Source of the DNA: Thermoplasmata archaeon
GTDB taxonomy: Archaea; Thermoplasmatota; Thermoplasmata; Thermoplasmatales; Thermoplasmataceae
Length of the DNA stretch: 13,434 nucleotides
Direction of reading: 5' to 3'
NCBI GenBank assembly: GCA_021797955.1
Contig: JAJZYV010000014.1
Location: forward strand, 1-13,434
The position numbers and the translations under genes are program-made. A model generated the notes under the pieces. It worked only from the letters and a program-made list of their open reading frames with translations. It searched no databases and was not told the DNA's origin. This document shows, piece after piece, positions 7,055-13,434 of the stretch. The first letter of the stretch is position 1. Each line of letters opens with the position of its first letter.

Positions 7055-7058
7055 ATTT

Positions 7059-8798
7059 TCATCTCTTTATTATTGCCTCTATTTCTTCACTCAATTTTCC
7101 AGGATAGAATGATTCTCCATCGTATTTCACTATTAAATCCCCTGTTATGCTGAATTCCGACATAACAAGCCTTCTCAATTGACCAGTGTAGTTATTCTCA
7201 ACGAATATGATGTGTTTCTTTCCTTTTACCAGTTCTAAAATATCTCTGTTCATAGGGTACAGGTGTGTTATCTCAATAACGCCAATTTTCACCCCCTTTC
7301 CTCTTAGAATATCAACAGCTTCTTCAACAGCTCCCTGGGTTGAGCCCCACTGGATTAATACACTATCAGCATCCTTGATCATATATGTTGGTGTAGGAGG
7401 TATGCTTTTCTCATACTCCTCAATTTTTCTCATTCTCTTTTCCATTGCAAGCTTTCTCAGGTATGGATCTGTAACCGCATCGCTTACCACATCTCCCCTT
7501 TCATCGTGTTCATCGGAATCCTCATTGTGCATAAGACCAGGTTGTCCAGGTAAGGCCCTGAATGAGATTCCATCGCTGGTAAATTCATATCTTCTGTAAT
7601 TCTCCACACCATCTTTTGTAATTTTTCCTGTATCTATCTTAAAATTTGTATCAAGTTTGTCAACGGTTTCATAGTGTTCTGCAAGGTAAAGGTCTGTGAG
7701 ATAAAGAACAGGTAACTGATAAATCTCAGCTATATTCAAAGCTTCACTCATCATATAGTATGCTTCTTCCACATTTCTTGGTGCGAGGATAACCTTAGGA
7801 AAATCTCCCTGTGAGGCTCCCAGAACCTGAAGCAGATCACCCTGTTCAGTCTTCGTGGGCAATCCTGTTGAGGGTCCAGCTCTCTGTGCTTCATACACCA
7901 CGAGAGGAACCTCCATCATACCAGACATTCCAACAGCTTCGGTCATCAGTGCAAAACCTCCACCAGAGGTTCCGGTCATTGCGCGTACTCCTGCATAATT
8001 TGCCCCTATGGCCATGTTTATGGCCGATATTTCATCCTCTGTTACCTTTACAAAAACATCAAGAGATTTGCTGTGCTGTGCAAGAAAATGCAGAAAAGAT
8101 GATGCCGGTGTCATAGGATAACCAAAGAATGCTTTCAGACCGCCTCTTACTGCTCCAAGACCCGCAGAATCTCCTCCAGCAAGGAGATATTTGGTCTCTT
8201 TCTTGTATTGTAATTTCTTATCTGATTTGCCGTAAGTACTCACAAAATATTCATAACCTTCCTTTGCAGCCTTCACATTCTGTTCTGCAATCTCACCCTT
8301 ACCTCCAAACTGATCTCTAATGATATCAGCCAGAACCTCAAAATCTGCAGAAAGATAACCGCAAACAGCCCCAAGGGCAACAGTGTTCTTTAGAAGCGGA
8401 TTTTTGCTATATTTCTGACCTATTTCAGAAAGCGGAACAGGGCAATATTTTATCCTGTCCGTATATTCCTTAAAACCTGTCAACGATTTATCATATATTG
8501 CAATGCCATTTAGGCTTGATGCCCCGCCCTCGTTTATTTCGGGGTTTGTATGCCTTTCAAGGCCATCCTTATTCAGAGTTACAAGGATATCAAGACCGTC
8601 TCCCTGATTCTTCACCTTTTCTGAAGATGCCCGAATCTGGTACCAGCTCTGTCCTCCCCTAATGATACTCTGATAATAGTTATATGTTGAAGTGTGAAGA
8701 CCGTTACGTGAAAATACCTTTGCCATTATGAGACCTGCCGATTGAACACCATCACCGGCGGCTCCTGCAATCCTTACTATAACTTCGTTCTTATTCAT
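7059..8798 (-). CDS. 2-oxoacid:ferredoxin oxidoreductase, fused gamma-alpha subunit
   Basis: A 579-residue fusion typical of the two-subunit archaeal enzymes. Residues 1 to about 190 are the gamma domain, opening with VRIAGAAGDGVQSAG (8-22), the usual GxGGxG-like start, followed by YYQSIIRGGQSWYQIR (41-56). The alpha domain runs from about 200. It carries YPMTP (227-231), a variant of the YPITP signature that contacts substrate and cofactor, then VTEDEISAINMAIGANYAG (252-270), TSGGGFALM (277-285) and QRAGPSTGLPTKTEQGDL (305-322). The C-terminal part (about 480-579) is the domain with VLIQWGSTQGAVEEAVDIL. It is the first gene of a two-gene operon with the beta subunit, four bases apart. A TATA-like element lies 30 bases before the ATG, and no clear Shine-Dalgarno site is seen. 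The product works in the cytoplasm in amino-acid and citric-acid-cycle oxidation. Confidence 0.92.
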   Translation of the reverse strand: MNKNEVIVRIAGAAGDGVQSAGLIMAKVFSRNGLHTSTYNYYQSIIRGGQSWYQIRASSEKVKNQGDGLDILVTLNKDGLERHTNPEINEGGASSLNGIAIYDKSLTGFKEYTDRIKYCPVPLSEIGQKYSKNPLLKNTVALGAVCGYLSADFEVLADIIRDQFGGKGEIAEQNVKAAKEGYEYFVSTYGKSDKKLQYKKETKYLLAGGDSAGLGAVRGGLKAFFGYPMTPASSFLHFLAQHSKSLDVFVKVTEDEISAINMAIGANYAGVRAMTGTSGGGFALMTEAVGMSGMMEVPLVVYEAQRAGPSTGLPTKTEQGDLLQVLGASQGDFPKVILAPRNVEEAYYMMSEALNIAEIYQLPVLYLTDLYLAEHYETVDKLDTNFKIDTGKITKDGVENYRRYEFTSDGISFRALPGQPGLMHNEDSDEHDERGDVVSDAVTDPYLRKLAMEKRMRKIEEYEKSIPPTPTYMIKDADSVLIQWGSTQGAVEEAVDILRGKGVKIGVIEITHLYPMNRDILELVKGKKHIIFVENNYTGQLRRLVMSEFSITGDLIVKYDGESFYPGKLSEEIEAIIKR

Positions 8799-8917
8799 TA
8801 TTATCTATCTGTTATCTCAATAATGTATTTATGATTTTATCAGTGAACTTCTATTTCAGGCTGTTTTCAGTGAACTCTGCATGTGATTGGCACAAGAATT
8901 AGGGCAAGATGTAAAAT
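8799..8917. promoter_or_regulatory. Divergent promoter region of the oxidoreductase operon and the aspartase gene
   Basis: For the minus-strand operon, ATAAATAC (8832-8825) is a TATA box about 30 bases before the ATG at 8798, so the leader would be a few bases. For the plus-strand gene, TAAAATAT (8912-8919) is the best TATA candidate; it lies about 23 bases before an in-frame ATG at 8939 and overlaps the one at 8918. Between them, CAGTGAACT occurs twice as a direct repeat (8841-8849 and 8868-8876), 27 bases apart, a possible shared regulator site. Confidence 0.45.
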
Positions 8918-10321
8918 ATGGAAATGCGATTTATGGATATGTCCAGAAAAGAACGGGATGTATTGGGCGAAGTAAGTCTTGAGGATAATGAGTATTTTGG
9001 AGTAAATACCTTCAGAGCGAGAAACAATTTCCAGATATCTGGTATCACCGCAGATTTTGATCATGTGAGAGCAATGGTAACAGCCAAAAGATCTGCAGCT
9101 GTTGCCAACAACAAACTTGGAGCATTACCAGAGGAAAAGAAGAAGTTCATTGTAGAGGCATGCGATGACATATTATCCGGTAAATTAAAGGATCAGTTTG
9201 TCATAGACGTATTTCAAGCGGGAGCAGGCACGTCATTCAACATGAACTGCAACGAGGTAATATGTAACCTTGCCTTGGAAAAGTCAGGAAGAAAAAAGGG
9301 TGATTTTTCATTTATTCATCCAAATGATCATGTTAATATGAGTCAGTCTACAAACGATTTCTATCCCACAATGATGAGAATCAACACCATATTCAAATAT
9401 GAAAAACTTGTGAAAGAACTGAAGGATTTGAAATTGTCCACGGAAAAGAAGGCTAAAGAATTTTCCGGGATTAAGAAACCGGGAAGAACTCACCTTCAGG
9501 ATGCAGCACCAATGACTCTTGGAATGGAATTCTCTGCATGGGCATATACCATGGGAAAGGCCCTTAAGGAACTGGAACAGGCTGCAGAATTTATCCTTGA
9601 ACTAAATGCCGGGGGAACTGCAACAGGAACAGGTGTGAACACCCCACAAGGATTTGCAGGCGAGGTTGTGGCAGAGATATCAAGATTCACCGGTTACAAT
9701 TTCAGGAAGAGCGAAAATCTACCCGGCATAATGGAATTCCAGTCAGATTTCTCAAGAATGATGAATGCTGTGACCAACCTGGCACTTGACCTCACAAAAA
9801 TCTCAAACGATATTCGATTGATGTATTCTGGACCGGGTGCAGGCATTCATGAAATAACAATACCTGCAGTTCAACAGGGTTCATCGATCATGCCGGGAAA
9901 GATTAACCCGTCCATTGCTGAGGCAATGAATATGATATGTCATTCCGTAATTGGAGCTCAGCAATCTGTCAATTTATCCGTGCAGGCAGGCCAGCTTGAA
10001 CTCAATGTAATGATGCCTGGTATAGACTATGAACTTTCCAGATCAATGGATATAATGACAAATGGAATGCGCATGCTTCGATCACTTCTCATTGATGGCA
10101 TGGGTGCAAACGAAGAGGCATGCAGGGAAAATCTCTCAAAGAGTTTTGGTTCAGCAGTTCTACTCAACCCATATCTGGGATACGATGCAGTTGCAAAGAT
10201 TGTGAGAGAGGCCCTTGAAACGCATAAGCCCATAAAGGATCTCGTTCTGAAAACAGGAAAACTCACAGAAAAGGAATTTGTTGATATTATGAGCGGGGTA
10301 AAGATTGCAGGGAAGAAGTGA
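8918..10321 (+). CDS. Aspartase/fumarase-superfamily lyase, probably aspartate ammonia-lyase
   Basis: A 467-residue cytoplasmic lyase, normal length for the family. The aspartase reaction is aspartate to fumarate plus ammonia. Motifs in order: YFGVNTFRARNNFQIS (26-41), GAGTSFNMN (102-110), HPNDHVNMSQSTNDFYPT (134-151), GRTHLQDAAPMTLG (189-202), TATGTGVNTP (234-243), and the catalytic-Ser loop GSSIMPGKINP (321-331). GAGTS and SQSTND agree with aspartases; fumarases have GSGTQ and SQSSND. AGQLELNVM (357-365) also matches aspartase better. Class II fumarase remains possible because archaeal members mix these features. One oddity: the strongly conserved SGPR reads SGPG (G307). The start may be the in-frame ATG at 8939 (MSRKERDVLGE), which fits a leaderless mRNA and the family's usual N-terminus. 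It is divergent from the 2-oxoacid oxidoreductase operon, in keeping with a shared role in amino-acid breakdown. Confidence 0.85.
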   Translation: MEMRFMDMSRKERDVLGEVSLEDNEYFGVNTFRARNNFQISGITADFDHVRAMVTAKRSAAVANNKLGALPEEKKKFIVEACDDILSGKLKDQFVIDVFQAGAGTSFNMNCNEVICNLALEKSGRKKGDFSFIHPNDHVNMSQSTNDFYPTMMRINTIFKYEKLVKELKDLKLSTEKKAKEFSGIKKPGRTHLQDAAPMTLGMEFSAWAYTMGKALKELEQAAEFILELNAGGTATGTGVNTPQGFAGEVVAEISRFTGYNFRKSENLPGIMEFQSDFSRMMNAVTNLALDLTKISNDIRLMYSGPGAGIHEITIPAVQQGSSIMPGKINPSIAEAMNMICHSVIGAQQSVNLSVQAGQLELNVMMPGIDYELSRSMDIMTNGMRMLRSLLIDGMGANEEACRENLSKSFGSAVLLNPYLGYDAVAKIVREALETHKPIKDLVLKTGKLTEKEFVDIMSGVKIAGKK

Positions 10322-10519
10322 TTCTTTCCTCCTAAATTTCTAATTTTATTTTATGGTCATATGTCATTTTGTTTCTAATTCAGCGTATGGTAATTCTAAC
10401 GCTCAATCTCTTGATCAAATATTATGGAATTTATTCAAAGTTGACCTTATAGATATTAAATATTAGACGAAACAAATCGTGCAGGGATTAAGCATTGGAA
10501 CATTGATTAAAAGCGCTCA

Positions 10520-10556
10520 TTTATTTAATACGTGACATCCAAATTAAAAATAGGGA
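10520..10556 (+). promoter_or_regulatory. Promoter of the repeat surface protein gene
   Basis: TTTATTTAATA (10520-10530) is a good TATA box. Its centre is 49 bases before the ATG at 10574, the same distance as in the solute-binding protein gene. AGGGA (10552-10556) in the predicted leader is a weak, distant Shine-Dalgarno candidate. A GTG at 10532 lies only two bases after the TATA box and could not be in a transcript made from it. The 190 bases before this promoter show nothing beyond AT-rich sequence. Confidence 0.5.
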
Positions 10557-10573
10557 AGATATCTTATTATAGA

Positions 10574-12484
10574 ATGAAGTTGATCTTACAGATATTTTCC
10601 ATTGTAATTGTCTTTGCCTTTTTAGCAACATCTGCAGAAACTCTAAATATAAATTCAGAACCTAATATACCACACAGCGCTGAAACATCTTCAGGTTTTA
10701 TCCATTTCTCATCTTCAAGTAATAATTTAGTTAAGGGAGGAAGTGTCCAATACACCAGAGTTCATTCCAATAATAGTCTATTACATGGAAATAGGTGCAC
10801 AGGTACCAATACAAGTACGTTCAATCATTCTCGTTCTGGGGTATTTGATTCCGAAAATGGATATATACACATGACAAATTATCTTCACAATACTGGTAAT
10901 CTCTCCGTCATAAATAGTTCTACAAATAAAATAGAATCCAAATACTCAGTGATATTCACAGAGTCGGGTCTGCCATCAAATGCAACATGGTATGTGAACA
11001 TAACCGGTCAAGCATCATCAGGACCAATAAATGAAGCTGGAACTTTTAATATATATCTGGTAAATGGCACTTATAATTATACCAGCACTACCTCCAACAA
11101 GCAATATTATGCATATGGTGCAACATACGGTAAAACCACTGTCAGTGGATCGTCTGATGTTATTCAAATACCATTTTATAGTGAATTATTCAAATTAAAT
11201 ATAAATGAAACGGGTTTGCCTTACGGTAATTCATGGTATGTAAACCTCTCAACCGGCATGAAATCTCATCAGATTACCGGTTCTATATACACAACCGACT
11301 TGATGAACGGAACATATAATTTTACAGTCGCAACATCAAACAAGAGTTTAGAAGTATCTTCAGCACCTGGAACTTTTACAATCAATGGAGCAACTGTTAA
11401 TGTATCAGTGAAGTTCTCAGAATTATTTACAGTTACCCTCACTGAAACAGGTCTTCCAAGCACTGATTACTGGTATGTGAACATAACAGGTGAATCATCA
11501 TCAGATTCAGGTCAATTGGCTGCAGGATCATCCTATTCATTCTCTTTAATCAACGGAACATATCAATACAATATAGCAACAAACGACAAGATATACCATG
11601 CCAATGCAGGTTCATTCACTGTAAATGGAGCGTCTTTAACCGAATCGGTATCATTTTCATACTACACATATTCAGTTACATTCTCAGAATCAGGATTGCC
11701 ATCAGGTGATCTGTGGTATGTGAATCTCTCTAACGAAGCGGTATCAGGTGCAATAAGTACCTTATCCTATTCATTCTCTTTAATCAACGGAACATATCAA
11801 TACAACATAGCAACAAACGACAAGATATACCATGCCAATGCAGGTTCATTCACTGTAAATGGAGCGTCTTTAACCGAATCGGTATCATTTGCATTGTACA
11901 AGTATTCAATCACTTTCACTGAAACAGGCTTACCCTCTGATACAACTTGGTTTGTTAACATAACCGGTCAAACATCATCAGGACTGTTATCCGCTGGGTC
12001 ATCATTTACTGTGGAACTCACAAATGGAACATATTATTATTTAATTGGGACACCTCATAAGATCTATGCTACAAACACATACGAATTCCAAGTAATCGGA
12101 AAAGCGTTATCTGAAGCAATCACCTTCTCAAAGGTATTGTATAATGTAACATTTACTGAAACTGGATTAAAATCAGGGACATCATGGTCTGTAACGTTTG
12201 ATGGTTTAACTCAAAACTCAACAAATTCATCAATTATATTCACGGCGGTAAACGGAAGTCACACATACAAGATTGGAAATGTATCTGGATATACTGTATC
12301 TCCAACATCCGGTTCACCTTTAATAAACGGAAAAAATGTTTCCATATTCATTGCATTCAAGTCAAATCCCGCATCCGTATTGACCACAGAGGAGATATAT
12401 GCTGTAATAGGAACTATAGTAGGGGTGTTATTAATATCCTTCATAGTATGGAAGAGGAAAGAAAAGGAAGAAATAATTCCATAG
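10574..12484 (+). CDS. Secreted, C-terminally anchored surface protein with six beta-type repeats
   Basis: A 636-residue protein if translation starts at ATG 10574; a GTG at 10532 would add 14 residues. The N-terminus MKLILQIFSIVIVFAFLATSAE is a signal peptide. After a Ser/Asn-rich stretch (to about 123) come six tandem repeats of about 76 residues, at roughly 124-201, 205-282, 285-361, 365-439, 443-518 and 522-595. Each begins with the pattern V-x-FTE(T/S)GLPS-x-x-x-WYVN(I/L), continues with NGTY-x-Y-x-(I/V)-(A/G)T-x-(D/N/H)K and ends with x-F-x-(V/I)-NG. A hydrophobic segment (about 607-626, IYAVIGTIVGVLLISFIVW) and the basic tail KRKEKEEIIP anchor it in the membrane. Many N-x-S/T sequons point to dense glycosylation. 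The FTESGLPSGTxW repeat is common in predicted surface proteins of Thermoplasmata. Function unknown: adhesion, a cell coat role or display are all possible. It lacks a visible enzymatic domain. Confidence 0.82.
   Translation: MKLILQIFSIVIVFAFLATSAETLNINSEPNIPHSAETSSGFIHFSSSSNNLVKGGSVQYTRVHSNNSLLHGNRCTGTNTSTFNHSRSGVFDSENGYIHMTNYLHNTGNLSVINSSTNKIESKYSVIFTESGLPSNATWYVNITGQASSGPINEAGTFNIYLVNGTYNYTSTTSNKQYYAYGATYGKTTVSGSSDVIQIPFYSELFKLNINETGLPYGNSWYVNLSTGMKSHQITGSIYTTDLMNGTYNFTVATSNKSLEVSSAPGTFTINGATVNVSVKFSELFTVTLTETGLPSTDYWYVNITGESSSDSGQLAAGSSYSFSLINGTYQYNIATNDKIYHANAGSFTVNGASLTESVSFSYYTYSVTFSESGLPSGDLWYVNLSNEAVSGAISTLSYSFSLINGTYQYNIATNDKIYHANAGSFTVNGASLTESVSFALYKYSITFTETGLPSDTTWFVNITGQTSSGLLSAGSSFTVELTNGTYYYLIGTPHKIYATNTYEFQVIGKALSEAITFSKVLYNVTFTETGLKSGTSWSVTFDGLTQNSTNSSIIFTAVNGSHTYKIGNVSGYTVSPTSGSPLINGKNVSIFIAFKSNPASVLTTEEIYAVIGTIVGVLLISFIVWKRKEKEEIIP
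11530..11890 (+). repeat. Near-identical 127-base direct repeat inside the surface protein gene
   Basis: Bases 11530-11656 and 11764-11890 are identical except for one base (T at 11572, C at 11806, a silent Asn codon change). The offset is 234 bases, or 78 codons, one full protein repeat. The copies encode the second halves of repeats 3 and 4, while the first halves and the other repeats differ widely. Confidence 0.9.
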
Positions 12485-12486
12485 TA

Positions 12487-12505
12487 ATTTTTATTTTCCT
12501 TTTTT
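12487..12505 (+). terminator. Oligo-T terminator after the surface protein gene
   Basis: Immediately after the TAG stop (12482-12484) come several T-tracts, ending in six T at 12500-12505, the usual archaeal termination signal. Confidence 0.5.
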
Positions 12506-12631
12506 AGAGTTGAAAGACAAACAGAAACATCTCTCCAATATTTTTATAAGTGCTATTTAAACTCATTATAACTTTTAGTATTTGATTAACATCTGCAGAC
12601 AATTCCATTATTATGAAATTATCTGGTATGT
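12506..12631 (+). promoter_or_regulatory. Probable promoter region of the hydrogenase-type membrane subunit
   Basis: TATA-like sequences occur at about 12540-12548 (ATTTTTATAA-like), 12554-12560 (TATTTAA) and 12606-12612 (ATTATTA). The last is about 23-26 bases before the ATG at 12632 and would give a leaderless mRNA; the first two would leave a leader of about 50-65 bases. The sequence alone does not decide between them. Confidence 0.3.
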
Positions 12632-13434
12632 ATGTTGCAGGTTATTCTTGAATCAGCAGTTCAGGTGCTGGGTATTTTATTTATTTCACCACTCATTGCA
12701 GGCATTTATGAAAACATAAAGGCAAAAACGGAATTCAGGAAAGGGCCTTCTATTTTCCAGCCATATTACGATCTTGCAAAATATTTCCGGAAGGAATCAA
12801 TCATAAGCAGGAATTCCGGTTTTATTCACAGGAATACTCCAATGATAGTTCTATCATTGATGGTGCTGCTTGCCTTCCTTATACCGGTGCAACCCGGATA
12901 TACGGTGTTTGCACCACTTGCAGATTTCCTTGGTGGTGCAATGCTCTTCACGCTTGCATCTGTGCTGACCATATTAGGTGCATTGGACAACAACAGCAAT
13001 TTTACTGCAATGAGTGCCGGCAGATCTGCCATATTCTCTGCTTTGGCAGAACCAACGCTTATTGTGGTATTTTTTGCGGTGGCAATTGAAACGGGCACAA
13101 ATAATCCATACATAACAAATGCCGATCTAACCGCTAACAGCTATCTTTTCCTTTCACTTACTCATATTCTGGCATCAATCGCATTCCTTCTATTCTTTAT
13201 CTTTGAAACGGGAAAGCTGCCTGTTGAAAGCAACGGACTTTCAGAACTGAGTATGATAGAGGAAGGGAGGATATACGAATACGGTGGGAGAAATCTGTTC
13301 TTTATTAAGTATTCATCCATGATAAAGCAATATCTCCTTGGATCACTTCTCCTGAATGTCTTTATTTTCCCATGGGGTCTTCAGGCCGGGCTTCTTGGGT
13401 CCATTGTGGATATTCCCATAATGCTCCTTAAATG
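12632..13434 (+). CDS. HyfC/HycD-type membrane subunit of a formate-hydrogenlyase/complex I-like complex (3' end outside the window)
   Basis: The frame opens with ATG 12632 (an in-frame TGA at 12614 excludes earlier starts) and runs 267 codons off the right edge. It is a multi-pass membrane protein of the NuoH/HyfC family, the subunit that links the peripheral redox arm to the ion-pumping antiporter-like subunits. Hallmarks: KGPSIFQPYYDLAKYFRKE (37-55), the loop typical of HyfC/HycD/EchB rather than of true NuoH; ETGKLPVESN (192-201), equivalent to EN-x-R-(L/I)-PVD; and SMIEEGRIYEYGGRNL (207-222), equivalent to the ELxMIHEAMxLEYSGR segment. Hydrophobic segments occur at about 8-24, 70-90, 100-117, 135-152, 172-191 and 234-256. 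Family length is about 300-320 residues, so roughly 40-50 are missing. The end of the gene and the other subunits probably lie just to the right. NuoH of an atypical complex I is the alternative. Confidence 0.8.
   Translation, partial: MLQVILESAVQVLGILFISPLIAGIYENIKAKTEFRKGPSIFQPYYDLAKYFRKESIISRNSGFIHRNTPMIVLSLMVLLAFLIPVQPGYTVFAPLADFLGGAMLFTLASVLTILGALDNNSNFTAMSAGRSAIFSALAEPTLIVVFFAVAIETGTNNPYITNADLTANSYLFLSLTHILASIAFLLFFIFETGKLPVESNGLSELSMIEEGRIYEYGGRNLFFIKYSSMIKQYLLGSLLLNVFIFPWGLQAGLLGSIVDIPIMLLK

Noticed and set aside
7207..8320. Plus-strand frames opposite the oxidoreductase gamma-alpha gene
   Set aside because: Composition is that of an antisense reading, and the minus strand holds a full, clearly recognised enzyme.
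10532..10573. GTG at 10532 as the start of the surface protein
   Set aside because: The TATA box at 10520-10530 ends two bases before it, so it could not be transcribed from that promoter. The ATG at 10574 gives a clean signal peptide.
12826..13113. Minus-strand 95-codon frame
   Set aside because: It is the antisense of the HyfC-like membrane subunit, whose plus-strand frame carries the family motifs but has no stop inside the window.

Overview
The window looks like part of the chromosome of a thermoacidophilic, AT-rich euryarchaeon of the Thermoplasmata (Thermoplasma/Ferroplasma/Cuniculiplasma-like). The grounds are archaeal TATA-type promoters, short or absent leaders, oligo-T terminators, a two-subunit ferredoxin-dependent 2-oxoacid oxidoreductase, and surface proteins rich in Asn/Thr/Ser and glycosylation sequons. 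The placement is inferred from gene content; no database was searched.

Layout. (1) Positions 1-1810 are a damaged mobile region on the minus strand: a two-gene insertion sequence (small orfA 1758-1444 coupled by an ATGA overlap to a DDE-type transposase 1447-71). The transposase has lost its expected catalytic Glu and apparently its C-terminus, and what looks like a second transposase gene starts at position 47 and runs off the left edge. (2) 1946-4804 (+) is a very large, membrane-anchored, PKD-containing family 5 solute-binding protein with no permease or ATPase genes beside it. (3) 4805-5646 is an 840-base AT-rich stretch with inverted repeats but no convincing gene. (4) 6060-5647 (-) is a DtxR/MntR-like metalloregulator preceded by two tandem dyads that could be its own operator. 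(5) 8798-7059 and 7054-6203 (-) are a two-gene operon for the fused gamma-alpha subunit and the beta subunit of a 2-oxoacid:ferredoxin oxidoreductase. (6) 8918-10321 (+), divergent from that operon, is an aspartase/fumarase-superfamily enzyme, most like aspartate ammonia-lyase. (7) 10574-12484 (+) is a secreted, C-terminally anchored surface protein made of six copies of a ~76-residue beta-type repeat. (8) 12632-13434 (+) is the 5' part of a HyfC/HycD/NuoH-type membrane subunit of a formate-hydrogenlyase-like (group 4 hydrogenase) complex, cut by the right edge.

How the genes may work together (inference). Aspartate ammonia-lyase would feed fumarate from amino acids into the citric acid cycle. 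The oxidoreductase oxidises 2-oxoacids to acyl-CoA and reduces ferredoxin. A HyfC-type membrane complex is a plausible ferredoxin oxidant. The solute-binding protein fits peptide scavenging, so the window reads as amino-acid and peptide catabolism plus cell surface genes, with an insertion-sequence graveyard at the left end. I see no CRISPR array, rRNA, tRNA or defence system. The most unusual signals are the repeat surface protein with an almost identical internal 127-base duplication, the double dyad before the metalloregulator, the inactivated nested transposon, and the orphan PKD-fused binding protein.
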